The position numbers and the translations under genes are program-made. Below the pieces are notes generated by a model, which saw only the letters and a list, made by a program, of their open reading frames with translations, was not told the DNA's origin and did not search any database. From an uncultured Lachnospiraceae bacterium (GTDB taxonomy: Bacteria; Bacillota; Clostridia; Lachnospirales; Lachnospiraceae), in NCBI GenBank assembly GCA_910585075.1, contig CAJUED010000050.1:1-28630 (forward strand): 28,630 nucleotides of DNA. Reading direction: 5' to 3'. Shown piece by piece: positions 20,404-28,630 of this stretch; within the stretch, counting starts at the first letter, position 1; each line of letters opens with the position of its first letter.

Positions 20404-22707
20404 TTAAGCATTTTTTCTGCGCGCCACCACCACGAATCTTCCATCATCCGTATGATAGCTGCAGGTGGACAATGTCAAAATCTCATCCCCATAATCAGCC
20501 TCCACGCCCGTATCATACAGAGCCGCCGCCTTTACCTGCTTTATGTACCGGTTGAAAACTTCTTCACGGCTCAAGTCCGTATACCAATAGTACCGGAACA
20601 CACCCTCTATATCCTCAGCATATATTTTACTGTAAAAAGCCGCCAGAACTTCGTATTCCTTCTCCTCATAAAGGGTGTCATAGCGGATAACCGGATGCTT
20701 CTTTGCATATTCCAAAGATGCATACCCTGGCAGGCTGCCAAACATTGTACCGTTTCTCATATGATGTCCATAAATAATCACGTGGGCGCCCTCCGGCTGG
20801 CAATCCTCACCCACAAAAAGGCTTCCGCCGAACGACTTGCTGCCGTCAAAGGCTCTATGCAGGTAGTACTCGGGTTCCTGCGGCGTATACATGACCGGAT
20901 AATCTATCACCGTATCCTCAACCTTAAGCCAGCCCGCCAAATCCCTGTTCTGTTCCAGCAGCGGCGCATATTGGGCTAAAACCGGCAGTTCTGCCTTATC
21001 CTGTTCTTCCGAAAATTCCGCCCCTTCTTCTGCCTGTGCCTCGGGTTCTCCTTCCTGCCTTTCTTCCGCTTTTAAATCCGCCCCTTCTTCCTCTGAAATT
21101 TCTCCTAAGGATATTCCTGTGGGTGCTCCTGTGGATGCCTTTGAAGCTCCTTTCAAACCATCTGACCCCTGCTCCGAAGATGCCAGGGCCTCATCCCTTG
21201 CCTGCTGCAATAATTTGTTGGCTTCCTCCTCCCGGCCGGCCTGCCGCAAATCCCTGGCCAGCATTATTGCGGATATGGGAAAAAGGATCAGGCATACCAG
21301 CAGGCCCACGTGCTGCCAGCTTCTGCGCCAAAACTCATCCGCCTCATTTATCCTTCTAAAATCATACGTGAACCTGCCATATAGGCGGAACGCAGGTCCC
21401 AGCGCCAGCAAATCTCCACACACGAAGCACCAGATAGTGCCATACATTCCTACCACAGAATTGAGCAAAAGCAACAGAGGAATATGAAATACCCCCCAGC
21501 GCACTATACTTAAAAGCAGGGATTTCTTCTTTTCCCCAAAAGCCTGAAATACATAAGCCAGGAAAAGATTAACAAACAGGAAAGGTCCCCAGAGACATCC
21601 GATTCTCAAAAAGACCGTTCCCTGCAGCAGTGCCTGGGGCTCTAATATAACCGCCTGTACAATCCACTCCGCAAATATTTCGTATAAGATGACCCCGGGT
21701 ATGACAAGCAGCATCCCAAGTTTCAGAGAAGATTTTATGATGTCAAAAGCCCTCTCATAATTCCGGGAAGAATAATGCAAGGCCAGCACAGGCGCTATTC
21801 CCTGGCAGATGCCAAGCCCCACATAAAGCGGAAGGCTTCCCATCCTGGCGGCAATACCCGCAGCTCCAAGGGCAATATCCCCATAAGCCGCTATCAGTCT
21901 ATTAGCTGCAAGATAATCTAAATACAAAAACCCTATTCCGGCCACCGATACAACGCCCACACGGAAAATTGTATCCATATGCTTTTTCTCAGGAAGTCCA
22001 TTCAAAGTCCACAGGCTCACTGACGTCTTTTTTCTGATAAAATACATCATGTAGAGAAAATAAGCGCACATAATGCAGTTTGCGGTAAGGCTGGCCATTC
22101 CGGCTCCCAATACCTCGCTGCCCCCTGGCAAAACTACAAACATGAAAATCGGGTCAAGCACTATGTTGGATATTCCTCCAAGGATAAGCCCAAAGCCTGC
22201 CGCCTTCGACGCTCCTATACTGTCAATCAGATGAAACATCATATGAGAAAGAGCCATGGGGATTCCTCCAAGTACAACAGCATAAAAGGCGTATTGCCGT
22301 ACATATGGAAGCGTATTATCACTGGCTCCAAGGAGCCTGAAAACCGGCTCCATCCCCACAAACACTATGGCGGAAATCAAAACTGCCATAGCTGCAGACA
22401 GGCAGAGTCCACAGGAGGATACTTTTTTTATCTCCCCTACTCTTTTTCCCTTGAGAAGCTGTGACAGCAGCGTACCTGTCCCTGTACCTACAACCTCCGC
22501 CAGACACAGACACAGGCCAAGCACAGGCAGCACAAGGGAAACGCCTGCTATCATATACGGGTTATTTCCTCTCCCCAGATAGAAGGTATCCGTCCCATGA
22601 TAAACCCAGACGATAAGCTGACTGATGATTGCAGGCATTGCCGCCCTCTTTACTGCCTCCACAGCAGGCATTGCATTTAAATTTCTCTGATTGTCTTGTT
22701 TGGTCAT
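20404..22707 (-). CDS. MATE transporter-class B sortase fusion protein
   Basis: One uninterrupted 767-residue ORF combines two complete proteins. Residues about 20-450 are a MATE-type transporter (AMPAIISQLIVWVYHGTDTF, NPYMIAGVSLVLPVLGL, RLLGASDNTLPYVRQYAFYA, GGISNIVLDPIFMFVVLP). Residues 465-484 form an extra helix (VGLLVCLILFPISAIMLARD), like the anchor of class B sortases. A coiled, acidic linker (490-575) leads to a sortase B domain (576-767). That domain has NRDLAGWLKVEDTVIDYPVM, YGHHM with catalytic His648, TLSTCSYHTDDGRF with Cys749, and Arg757. Sortases cleave a C-terminal sorting signal and join surface proteins to the wall. The ATG has AAAGGAG 6 nt upstream and a strong promoter. 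No stop or slippery junction separates the halves. The adjacent giant adhesin is the obvious candidate substrate; a functional link is inference. Confidence 0.93.
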   Translation of the reverse strand: MTKQDNQRNLNAMPAVEAVKRAAMPAIISQLIVWVYHGTDTFYLGRGNNPYMIAGVSLVLPVLGLCLCLAEVVGTGTGTLLSQLLKGKRVGEIKKVSSCGLCLSAAMAVLISAIVFVGMEPVFRLLGASDNTLPYVRQYAFYAVVLGGIPMALSHMMFHLIDSIGASKAAGFGLILGGISNIVLDPIFMFVVLPGGSEVLGAGMASLTANCIMCAYFLYMMYFIRKKTSVSLWTLNGLPEKKHMDTIFRVGVVSVAGIGFLYLDYLAANRLIAAYGDIALGAAGIAARMGSLPLYVGLGICQGIAPVLALHYSSRNYERAFDIIKSSLKLGMLLVIPGVILYEIFAEWIVQAVILEPQALLQGTVFLRIGCLWGPFLFVNLFLAYVFQAFGEKKKSLLLSIVRWGVFHIPLLLLLNSVVGMYGTIWCFVCGDLLALGPAFRLYGRFTYDFRRINEADEFWRRSWQHVGLLVCLILFPISAIMLARDLRQAGREEEANKLLQQARDEALASSEQGSDGLKGASKASTGAPTGISLGEISEEEGADLKAEERQEGEPEAQAEEGAEFSEEQDKAELPVLAQYAPLLEQNRDLAGWLKVEDTVIDYPVMYTPQEPEYYLHRAFDGSKSFGGSLFVGEDCQPEGAHVIIYGHHMRNGTMFGSLPGYASLEYAKKHPVIRYDTLYEEKEYEVLAAFYSKIYAEDIEGVFRYYWYTDLSREEVFNRYIKQVKAAALYDTGVEADYGDEILTLSTCSYHTDDGRFVVVARRKNA

Positions 22708-22803
22708 CCTGCTCCTTTCACACCGCCTGGAGCCTGTCGGCTGGGTGCTGTCATAAATCCGTCGTATAAAAATGGAATTCTTCCTATTTATATATATGAC
22801 TTT

Positions 22804-22832
22804 ATTATATAAGGTATTTTATTTTGCATCAA
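22804..22832 (-). promoter_or_regulatory. Promoter of the MATE-sortase gene
   Basis: TTGATG (22827-22832), 17-nt spacer, TATAAT (22804-22809). It gives a leader of about 90 nt and makes the fusion gene independent of the GH2 operon. Confidence 0.7.
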
Positions 22833-22862
22833 TCAGAAAATTGCCTGCTTATGGAATAGATT

Positions 22863-22890
22863 CAGGCCGGCTCATAGGCAAACCGGCCTG
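22863..22890 (-). terminator. Hairpin downstream of the GH2 operon
   Basis: A perfect 8-bp stem CAGGCCGG/CCGGCCTG with a 12-nt loop, 15 nt past the GH2 stop codon. The T-run on the minus strand is poor. Confidence 0.6.
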
Positions 22891-22904
22891 TTTATTAAAA
22901 TCTT

Positions 22905-25370
22905 CTAAACTGCTTCAATCTTCACTTCCTTATCCTCGCATCCATCTGCCTTAAGGGTCACGGTAATCGTACCTTTCTCTCCATTTCCACGAACCGCTGC
23001 CCGCAGTCTTCCTTCAAAGGCCTTTGCGGTTTTGTCGAAATAATTTTCTTCACTGGCGGGCGCCCCGCTGCCAAAGCCCTGGATGACGCCTGGCCCTTCA
23101 ATGGATACGGTCACTGCCTTATCCGCATCAGGATTTAAAATGCCCTCATCATCCACCATACTGATTTCCACATAACAGATATCGCTGGCATCTGCAGCAA
23201 TCTGAGCCATATCGGCTGCTGCCGCAATTCTCACCTCATCCTTTGCGGTGCTGATTACGTCCCGTCCGGTTTCTTCTCCGTTTTTGTAAACAACCACTTC
23301 AACGGCTCCCGGTTCATAAGTGGTCTCAAAGTATGCGATATACTTCCGGGTCTCTCCCACCTTCTTTTTCCCTGCGGACTTACCGTTCACAAGCAGCTCA
23401 GCCTCGTCAGCGTCCGTATAGACTTCCACTGTCACCGGTTTTCCCTCATATCCCTTCCAGTTCCAGCTGCGGACGGCGTTGGTCATGCTCCAGTTGGTCA
23501 TGTTGTGCTGTTTCCCGTGGTGTTCCGGAAGCTGCACCGCTATATAAGGCGCTTTGCGCAGCCCCCAGACAATCTCTCTCCAGTAGGAGATGGGACGTCT
23601 GTCGCCAATCAGATTCATATCGCCGCAGTAAGCTGCTTTTTCAGGATAAGGTGCGTAGAACCCAAATCCCTGTTCCCCTTCGTAGGTAATTTTGCCAATT
23701 CCGGCCTCTCCAAGATAATCCCATGCGGTCCAGGAGAAATCGCCAATCAGATGAGGATATTTTTCAATCAGTTCCCAGTTCATAGCCAAATCCTTGGGAT
23801 ATGTCTCGGAGCCTACTATGATGCGGTTGGGATAAGTCTCCTTATCTTTCAGATAACGGCAGGTGGCATAATTGTAACCGGCAATGTCCACCTGGGCAAA
23901 GGCTTCTTCCGTTGCCTTTCCGGCAAGCTCACTGGCCGTAAGGATCTCCATCATATCACCCATATTGCTCATCAGGCTGTTAATCTCCACATTCTCACCG
24001 ATTTCCAAACCGGCAGGCATCTCGCCCCCTGTCTGGAGCGCCATCATAAGCTCGCCCATCCTGTCCATAATGCTCAGCATCAGGTTCAAGCTGTTGGTTA
24101 CAAATCTGGAGTCATCCAGGCTGCGGAATTTATCCGCCAGCTTTTTGCCCCACTGCACATCAAATTTATTTCCCGTCTCGGGAATTTCATTTCCAATGGA
24201 ATACATGATCACGCAAGGGTGATTGTAATCCTTGTTTACCAGATTGGTCACGTCGTGTTCCCACCACTCCGCCATATGGGTGCCGTAATCGTAATCCACT
24301 TTGGTGGATGTCCACACATCCGCGAACTCATCCATCACCAGCATACCAAGCCTGTCGCAGGCCTCAAGCAGTCTGCGGCTCATGGGATAGTGGGAGCTGC
24401 GGATAGCATTGTACCCGGCCTCCTTCATGGTCTTTACGCGCAGCCACGCGGCATGAGGGAATTCAGCCGTCCCTGTTACACCGTTGTCGTGATGGATACA
24501 GCCGCCCCGCAGGTTCACAACTTTACCGTTAATCCGAAGGCCGTATTTTGTATCCAGCTGGAGCCTGCGGATACCGAAGGTGCCTTCCTCCTCATCCAGA
24601 ACCTTATCCCCCTCTTTTAAGCAGATATGATAGCTGTAGAGGTAAGGGTCGTCCACATCCCAAAGTCTGGGATTTTCCACATATATCTTCTGACGGTAGA
24701 CAGCCTTTGAATGCTCCTCTACTGTCACAGGCATACAATCCGCCGCAACTACCGCTCCCTCTGCGTCAAGGAGTTCTACCTGCAGGTGGATGTCCCTGAT
24801 TCCGGTTCCCGTGTACTCTATGGCCGATTCCACTCGCACTGACGCGTGGCCTTCTTCCACATCCACTGCTGCCAGATGAGCGCCGTCGGGCACCAGATGC
24901 ATCCTGTCCGCAATCATCAGGTTCACATCACGGTAAATGCCGCAGCCGGTGTACCAACGTCCGCTTGGAATGCCGTTTTTCACTACAACCTTGATGGTGT
25001 TTTTCTTATCAAAGCGGACAAATTTCGTTGCGTCTATGTAGAAATTGCCGTAGCCGTAAGGGCACTTTCCTGCATAGGAATTGTTGATGTACACAAAGGC
25101 ATTCTGATAAACGCCTTCAAACTCCAGCCAGATATTTTTATCCGCATTTTCTGCGTCAAGGCTGAATTCTTTGGTGTAGTGGACTGTCTCCTCACGGAAA
25201 AAGCCGTTTCCGCTTCCGCCTGGCTCCTGTGGATTTCTCTCTTTCTCCACAGACGCGTCATGGGGCAGGGTTACCTCTTTTGTTACGGCGCTGCCCCCTG
25301 TCAGAGCCTCCAAAGAACTGCCGCCTCCCTCATGGAATGTCCAACCACCATTAAATTTTACCTTTTTCAT
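22905..25370 (-). CDS. Glycoside hydrolase family 2 protein (beta-galactosidase-like), downstream paralogue
   Basis: This 821-residue GH2 enzyme has a jelly-roll sugar-binding domain (about 1-155, WLEFEGVYQNAFVYINN, GRWYTGCGIYRDV), an immunoglobulin-like domain (160-270), and a TIM barrel (275-600). The acid/base Glu395 is in SIGNEIPE and the nucleophile Glu522 is in VGSETYP. DUF4982-like and C-terminal Ig-like domains follow (640-821, SWNWKGYEGKP, VEVYTDADEAELLVNGKSAG). There is no signal peptide, so it would act in the cytoplasm on imported oligosaccharides. Beta-galactosidase is the best guess; beta-glucuronidase or another GH2 activity is possible. A helical insertion rich in Met and Glu (430-490) lies between the two catalytic residues. 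It starts 84 nt after its paralogue, probably in one operon. Confidence 0.92.
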   Translation of the reverse strand: MKKVKFNGGWTFHEGGGSSLEALTGGSAVTKEVTLPHDASVEKERNPQEPGGSGNGFFREETVHYTKEFSLDAENADKNIWLEFEGVYQNAFVYINNSYAGKCPYGYGNFYIDATKFVRFDKKNTIKVVVKNGIPSGRWYTGCGIYRDVNLMIADRMHLVPDGAHLAAVDVEEGHASVRVESAIEYTGTGIRDIHLQVELLDAEGAVVAADCMPVTVEEHSKAVYRQKIYVENPRLWDVDDPYLYSYHICLKEGDKVLDEEEGTFGIRRLQLDTKYGLRINGKVVNLRGGCIHHDNGVTGTAEFPHAAWLRVKTMKEAGYNAIRSSHYPMSRRLLEACDRLGMLVMDEFADVWTSTKVDYDYGTHMAEWWEHDVTNLVNKDYNHPCVIMYSIGNEIPETGNKFDVQWGKKLADKFRSLDDSRFVTNSLNLMLSIMDRMGELMMALQTGGEMPAGLEIGENVEINSLMSNMGDMMEILTASELAGKATEEAFAQVDIAGYNYATCRYLKDKETYPNRIIVGSETYPKDLAMNWELIEKYPHLIGDFSWTAWDYLGEAGIGKITYEGEQGFGFYAPYPEKAAYCGDMNLIGDRRPISYWREIVWGLRKAPYIAVQLPEHHGKQHNMTNWSMTNAVRSWNWKGYEGKPVTVEVYTDADEAELLVNGKSAGKKKVGETRKYIAYFETTYEPGAVEVVVYKNGEETGRDVISTAKDEVRIAAAADMAQIAADASDICYVEISMVDDEGILNPDADKAVTVSIEGPGVIQGFGSGAPASEENYFDKTAKAFEGRLRAAVRGNGEKGTITVTLKADGCEDKEVKIEAV

Positions 25371-25454
25371 TTTACTTTTCCCTTCCTTTCCTTATAATGT
25401 ATTTCCATGTTTATACTTTTTGTATCTATCTTCAATTCCCCTTATCCGAATGGC

Positions 25455-28079
25455 TTACGCCTGCACTTTGATCACTACTTCCTGACTCCGGCATCCCTCG
25501 GCCTCAAACTTCACCTTAATTTCTCCGGGCTGGGTCCCTGCCCGCACCACCGCCATCACATATCCATTGTATGTTTTCCAGGTCGTATTATCGTAGCTTC
25601 CGATTGCCCTGGGATCCGCATTTCCAAATCCCTGCAAGGTTCCTGCCCCTTCCACGCTGACCGTAATTTCCTTTTCTGCAAAAAGATTTTCAACCTCGCA
25701 CTTATCCACAAGTTTGACCGTTATAAATGCAAGATCCTCCCCGTCCGCTTTCAGGATTTCTCCCTCACATGTGACGGAAAGCTCTGCCTCCTCATATGCA
25801 GTGTGAAGCATAAACTGTCCGCTTTCCCTGCCATCTACATAGCTTATGGCGAGCAGTTTCCCCGGCTCGTAGGTTATCTCATAGGAAGCGGTAAAACCGC
25901 ATCCTTCCCCTGCAGGCTTCCTTCCCATGGATTTGCCGTTTAAGAAAAGCTCCACTTCCTCCGCATCACTGTAAATATCCACATTGGCCGGTTTCCCCTC
26001 ATAACCAGGCCAGGTCCAGCTTGCAATGTTATCCTTTAACATCCATGCTGTCTGAGAATGGGCCATACCGTAGCGATCCACCCGCTCCACTGCAATGTAA
26101 GGTTCCTTACGCAGTCCAAACACAATCTCCCGCAGGTAACTGATGGGTCTGCGGTATCCGATAATATCAATGTCCCCTATATAGGCAATTCTGTCCGGGT
26201 AAACCCCGTTAAAATTCTGGGTACCATCATAGTAAAAAATACCGCATCCTGCCTCCCCTAAATAATCATACCCTGTCCATGTATAATCGCCCAGCACGTG
26301 AGCGTTGTTTTTCACAATATCCCAAAGCCTGACAATATCCGCCGGATAAGTTTCCGTTCCAACCACTGTCTTGTTGGGGTGCAGTTCTTTTTCAAGCTCA
26401 TGGCGGCCGGTCAGATAATTCAGTCCGGTGATGTCCATTCCCTGACAGGCCTCCTCAATGCACTCCGTCATCAAAGGATGGCTTGCAAAGGCGTCCGCCG
26501 CAGGTCCTACCATCAGGGCCATCATACTGTTTAACGCGCTGGCGCCTTCTTCCTTTTTCCCTCCCTCTGCCGATTCCGCACCTGTATCCGCGCTTGTCGT
26601 TTCTGCCGATTCCGCACCTGTATCCGCGCTTGTCGTTTCTGCCGAGGCTGCGCCTGTATCTGCACTCGTCGCTTCCGCTGATTCTGCTCCTGCGCCTGTG
26701 TCTGAAGAAGCTTCCGCCAGGTCTGCCGGCTGCTGCATCTTACTCATGATGTCGCCAATCACTTCTCCCATCTTAGGCCCTAATGCCAGCATACCGTTCA
26801 CCGCATTGGTGGTATATCTGGAAGGGTCAAGAGCATGGAAACGGTTACAGAGCATACGGTTAATCTGTGCCCCCCGGGCGGTTCCCAGGTCAGGGATTTC
26901 ATTGCCCGCGGAATACAAAATCACGCTGGGATGGTTGTAATCTTTCTTTACCATGCGCTCCACTTCCGTGTCCACACAGTCCAGAAAATGCAGGGCAAAG
27001 TCATTGGCATTTTTATGGTTGGTCCACATATCGCAAAGCTCGTCCATCACCAGCATGCCCACTCTGTCGCAGGCGTCCAGCATTGCCTTACTCATGGGAT
27101 GGTGGGCGCTTCTAATACTGTTAAAGCCTGCCTCCTTCATTTGACGGCATCTTCTCTCCTCCGCTTTCTCAAGGGTTGTGGCGCCGATAATGCCATTGTC
27201 GTGATGGATACAGGTTCCCCGCAGCTTCACCTGCTCCCCGTTAATGCGAAGGCCCCTCTTAGGGTCAAGCTCCAGTTTCCGAATACCAAAATGTTCCCTT
27301 GCCTCATCTAAAAGTTCATCCCCTGCATAAATTTTAACGGTGCAATCATACAGATTCGGACTCTCCGTGCTCCATAGTTTGGGATCTTGCAAGGCAATCC
27401 TCTGGTAAACCTGTTCCTCCCCTTCCATAAACATGGTCACGCCCACTTTATCCCTTCCGGCCACAACGCCTTCACAGGAGAGAGTCACTTCCACGGTAAC
27501 TTTTTCTTTTTTCCGGGTAATATTTTTCACCCCAGTGCACACCTCTACCACTGCACTGTCCTTCGATACCTCCGGTGTAGTAATGGATACGCCGTCCGCA
27601 GGAATATGGATCCCGCCGCCAACCAGCAGATTAACATTCCGGTAAATGCCGCTGCCTGAGTACCAGCGGCTGTTTTTTTCCGCTCCGTTATCGGCAACCA
27701 CGCGGATTTCGTTTTCTTCCCCGTAGTTTAAGTATTTGTCCAGGGTTACATAAAAATTGGAATATCCGTACAGGTTACTTTTCGCCAGATTTCCGTTTAC
27801 ATACACCATAGCTGTGGCGTAAACTCCCTCAAACTCCATCTGCACGGTCTTATCCTGCCACCCCTTTGGCACATCCAGCTTTTTTACATAAGTGTAAAGT
27901 CCCCCCGGCCAGTATCCGGTCTGGGTGCCGTTGGCCGTATCCGGCGTGCGCTCCTCGTGGACCATGGCGTCATGAGGCAAATCCACCGATACAAACTGAG
28001 GACCGCCCATAAATGCGGACATCATGGACGTGCTGCCCTTTGCAAACTGCCAGCTGCGGTTACATTTTTCACGAATCAT
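25455..28079 (-). CDS. Glycoside hydrolase family 2 protein with internal repeat insertion, upstream paralogue
   Basis: This 874-residue GH2 paralogue has the same domain order as its downstream neighbour: jelly roll (1-155, MEFEGVYATAMVYVNG, SRWYSGSGIYRNV), Ig-like, TIM barrel with acid/base Glu394 (SAGNEIPD) and nucleophile Glu576 (VGTETYP), then DUF4982-like and Ig-like domains (IASWTWPGYEGKP, ADGEDLAFITVKLVD). There is no signal peptide. Between the catalytic residues, residues about 457-507 hold a low-complexity repeat of SADTGAESAETT units, where the neighbour has an unrelated helical insert. The ATG has AAGGAGAG 6 nt upstream and a TTGAGC-N17-TATACT promoter about 140 nt further. The pair probably degrades related plant- or host-derived glycans. 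Confidence 0.92.
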   Translation of the reverse strand: MIREKCNRSWQFAKGSTSMMSAFMGGPQFVSVDLPHDAMVHEERTPDTANGTQTGYWPGGLYTYVKKLDVPKGWQDKTVQMEFEGVYATAMVYVNGNLAKSNLYGYSNFYVTLDKYLNYGEENEIRVVADNGAEKNSRWYSGSGIYRNVNLLVGGGIHIPADGVSITTPEVSKDSAVVEVCTGVKNITRKKEKVTVEVTLSCEGVVAGRDKVGVTMFMEGEEQVYQRIALQDPKLWSTESPNLYDCTVKIYAGDELLDEAREHFGIRKLELDPKRGLRINGEQVKLRGTCIHHDNGIIGATTLEKAEERRCRQMKEAGFNSIRSAHHPMSKAMLDACDRVGMLVMDELCDMWTNHKNANDFALHFLDCVDTEVERMVKKDYNHPSVILYSAGNEIPDLGTARGAQINRMLCNRFHALDPSRYTTNAVNGMLALGPKMGEVIGDIMSKMQQPADLAEASSDTGAGAESAEATSADTGAASAETTSADTGAESAETTSADTGAESAEGGKKEEGASALNSMMALMVGPAADAFASHPLMTECIEEACQGMDITGLNYLTGRHELEKELHPNKTVVGTETYPADIVRLWDIVKNNAHVLGDYTWTGYDYLGEAGCGIFYYDGTQNFNGVYPDRIAYIGDIDIIGYRRPISYLREIVFGLRKEPYIAVERVDRYGMAHSQTAWMLKDNIASWTWPGYEGKPANVDIYSDAEEVELFLNGKSMGRKPAGEGCGFTASYEITYEPGKLLAISYVDGRESGQFMLHTAYEEAELSVTCEGEILKADGEDLAFITVKLVDKCEVENLFAEKEITVSVEGAGTLQGFGNADPRAIGSYDNTTWKTYNGYVMAVVRAGTQPGEIKVKFEAEGCRSQEVVIKVQA
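26559..26711. repeat. 36-bp tandem repeats inside the GH2 catalytic domain
   Basis: Three units (26559-26666) encode SADTGAESAEGG, SADTGAESAETT and SADTGAASAETT, with a degenerate fourth (SSDTGAGAESAEAT) further upstream. The reading frame stays open, so copy changes would alter only loop length. Confidence 0.85.
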
Positions 28080-28221
28080 TTGCTTCTCTCCTTCTTCTGA
28101 TTTTCTGATTATTTTTTACTTCCATCTTTATGCGTATTTGTGTATACTGATTAACAGAAATATTTCTTCACAAAATTACATGGCAAAAACCAGCCCTGCC
28201 GCCACTTTCTGTCTATTTTAA

Positions 28222-28250
28222 AGTATAATTCTCATTGCCCGGCGGCTCAA
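28222..28250 (-). promoter_or_regulatory. Promoter of the GH2 operon
   Basis: TTGAGC (28245-28250), 17-nt spacer, TATACT (28222-28227). The leader is about 135 nt. Confidence 0.6.
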
Positions 28251-28346
28251 TAACGAAAAGCAACTGCCTTTTCTTAAAGCTGTATCCAAATCCAACCTTG
28301 GCTTTTTATTGTAAAATCCCTTACTTTGAAAGGAAAATTATATCTT

Positions 28347-28630
28347 ATGAACCATGCGGACAGGCATTTTCAACAGGACAAGCCGGAAACAAAATCTCCT
28401 TTTTTTTCGGCTGCAAACTCCCCGGAACAACTTTTGTCCGGAGAAATTCCTTCGGGAGAAAAAACACCGAAAAAGACTTTTTCTGAAAAATATAAAATCA
28501 TCACCAACTCGGAAAACCACTTTACCGTCAGCAATGACCTTCAGCTTTACGGCATTGAAACCCCCTTTATGATTTTGCTTGAAACCTGCCGGGAGCAGGA
28601 CCGGCTTTCCAGCATTTTTCAGTTTACCCA
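28347..28630 (+). CDS. Unrecognised protein, 5' part, divergent from the GH2 operon
   Basis: The frame opens at ATG 28347, with AAAGGA about 12 nt upstream, and runs off the window after about 94 residues. It starts MNHADRHFQQDKPETKSPFF, continues through a hydrophilic Lys/Glu/Ser/Pro-rich stretch to about residue 50, then becomes more ordered: SEKYKIITNSENHFTVSNDL and QLYGIETPFMILLETCREQD. No signal peptide or known motif is visible. Its divergent position would suit a regulator of the GH2 genes, but nothing seen so far is a DNA-binding motif. Confidence 0.55.
   Translation, partial: MNHADRHFQQDKPETKSPFFSAANSPEQLLSGEIPSGEKTPKKTFSEKYKIITNSENHFTVSNDLQLYGIETPFMILLETCREQDRLSSIFQFT

Noticed and set aside
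23505..24620. 371-codon plus-strand ORF opposite the GH2 gene
   Set aside because: Antisense to a clear GH2 coding sequence; no recognisable domains or start signals.

Overview
The window looks like a chromosomal segment of a Gram-positive gut anaerobe of the Clostridia, most likely Lachnospiraceae. The reasons are strong AAGGAGG-type ribosome binding sites, TTGACA/TATAAT-type promoters, a class A PBP and MgtE of clostridial type, class B sortase architecture, a very large Thr/Pro-rich surface protein with Cys/His motifs, and GH2 glycosidases. This is inference from gene content; no 16S rRNA or other taxonomic marker is present.

Layout. Positions 1-8.8 kb are conserved housekeeping: the start of a CobA/CobO-type cobalamin adenosyltransferase (minus, cut by the window edge), a two-OB-fold SSB-like protein (minus), typA/bipA (plus), mgtE (minus) preceded by an overlapping short leader ORF, a YigZ/IMPACT protein (minus), and a class A penicillin-binding protein (plus). 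Intergenic gaps hold two kinds of short dispersed, partly palindromic repeats. Positions 8.9-11.4 kb hold a MATE transporter, a 34-codon ORF and a papain/C39-like protein, all minus.

Positions 11.5-13.0 kb are a graveyard of mobile-element genes, all on the minus strand: a Prp-type cysteine protease homologue with a frameshift, a structured remnant, a PBECR-like nuclease remnant with a frameshift and a stop, a serine-recombinase fragment with nonsense codons, and a VapBC-like toxin-antitoxin pair with a nonsense codon in the antitoxin and a truncated toxin. It lies on the 3' side of an intact tRNA-Thr(GGT), a common integration target.

Positions 13.7-22.7 kb hold the most unusual content. 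A 1967-residue secreted surface protein carries C-H-H-C motifs, a right-handed beta-helix, an FctA-like pilin domain, a long Thr/Pro/Ser repeat stalk and a non-canonical sorting signal. Upstream on the same strand, under its own promoter, is one uninterrupted ORF joining a complete MATE-type transporter to a complete class B sortase. The sortase may anchor the neighbouring giant protein; I know of no described MATE-sortase fusion. The 810-bp gap between them holds several palindromes, including one resembling part of a c-di-GMP-I riboswitch core.

Positions 22.9-28.1 kb are a two-gene operon of paralogous GH2 glycosidases. The upstream one has a 12-residue tandem repeat inserted within its catalytic domain. 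The window closes with the start of a divergent, unrecognised plus-strand gene.
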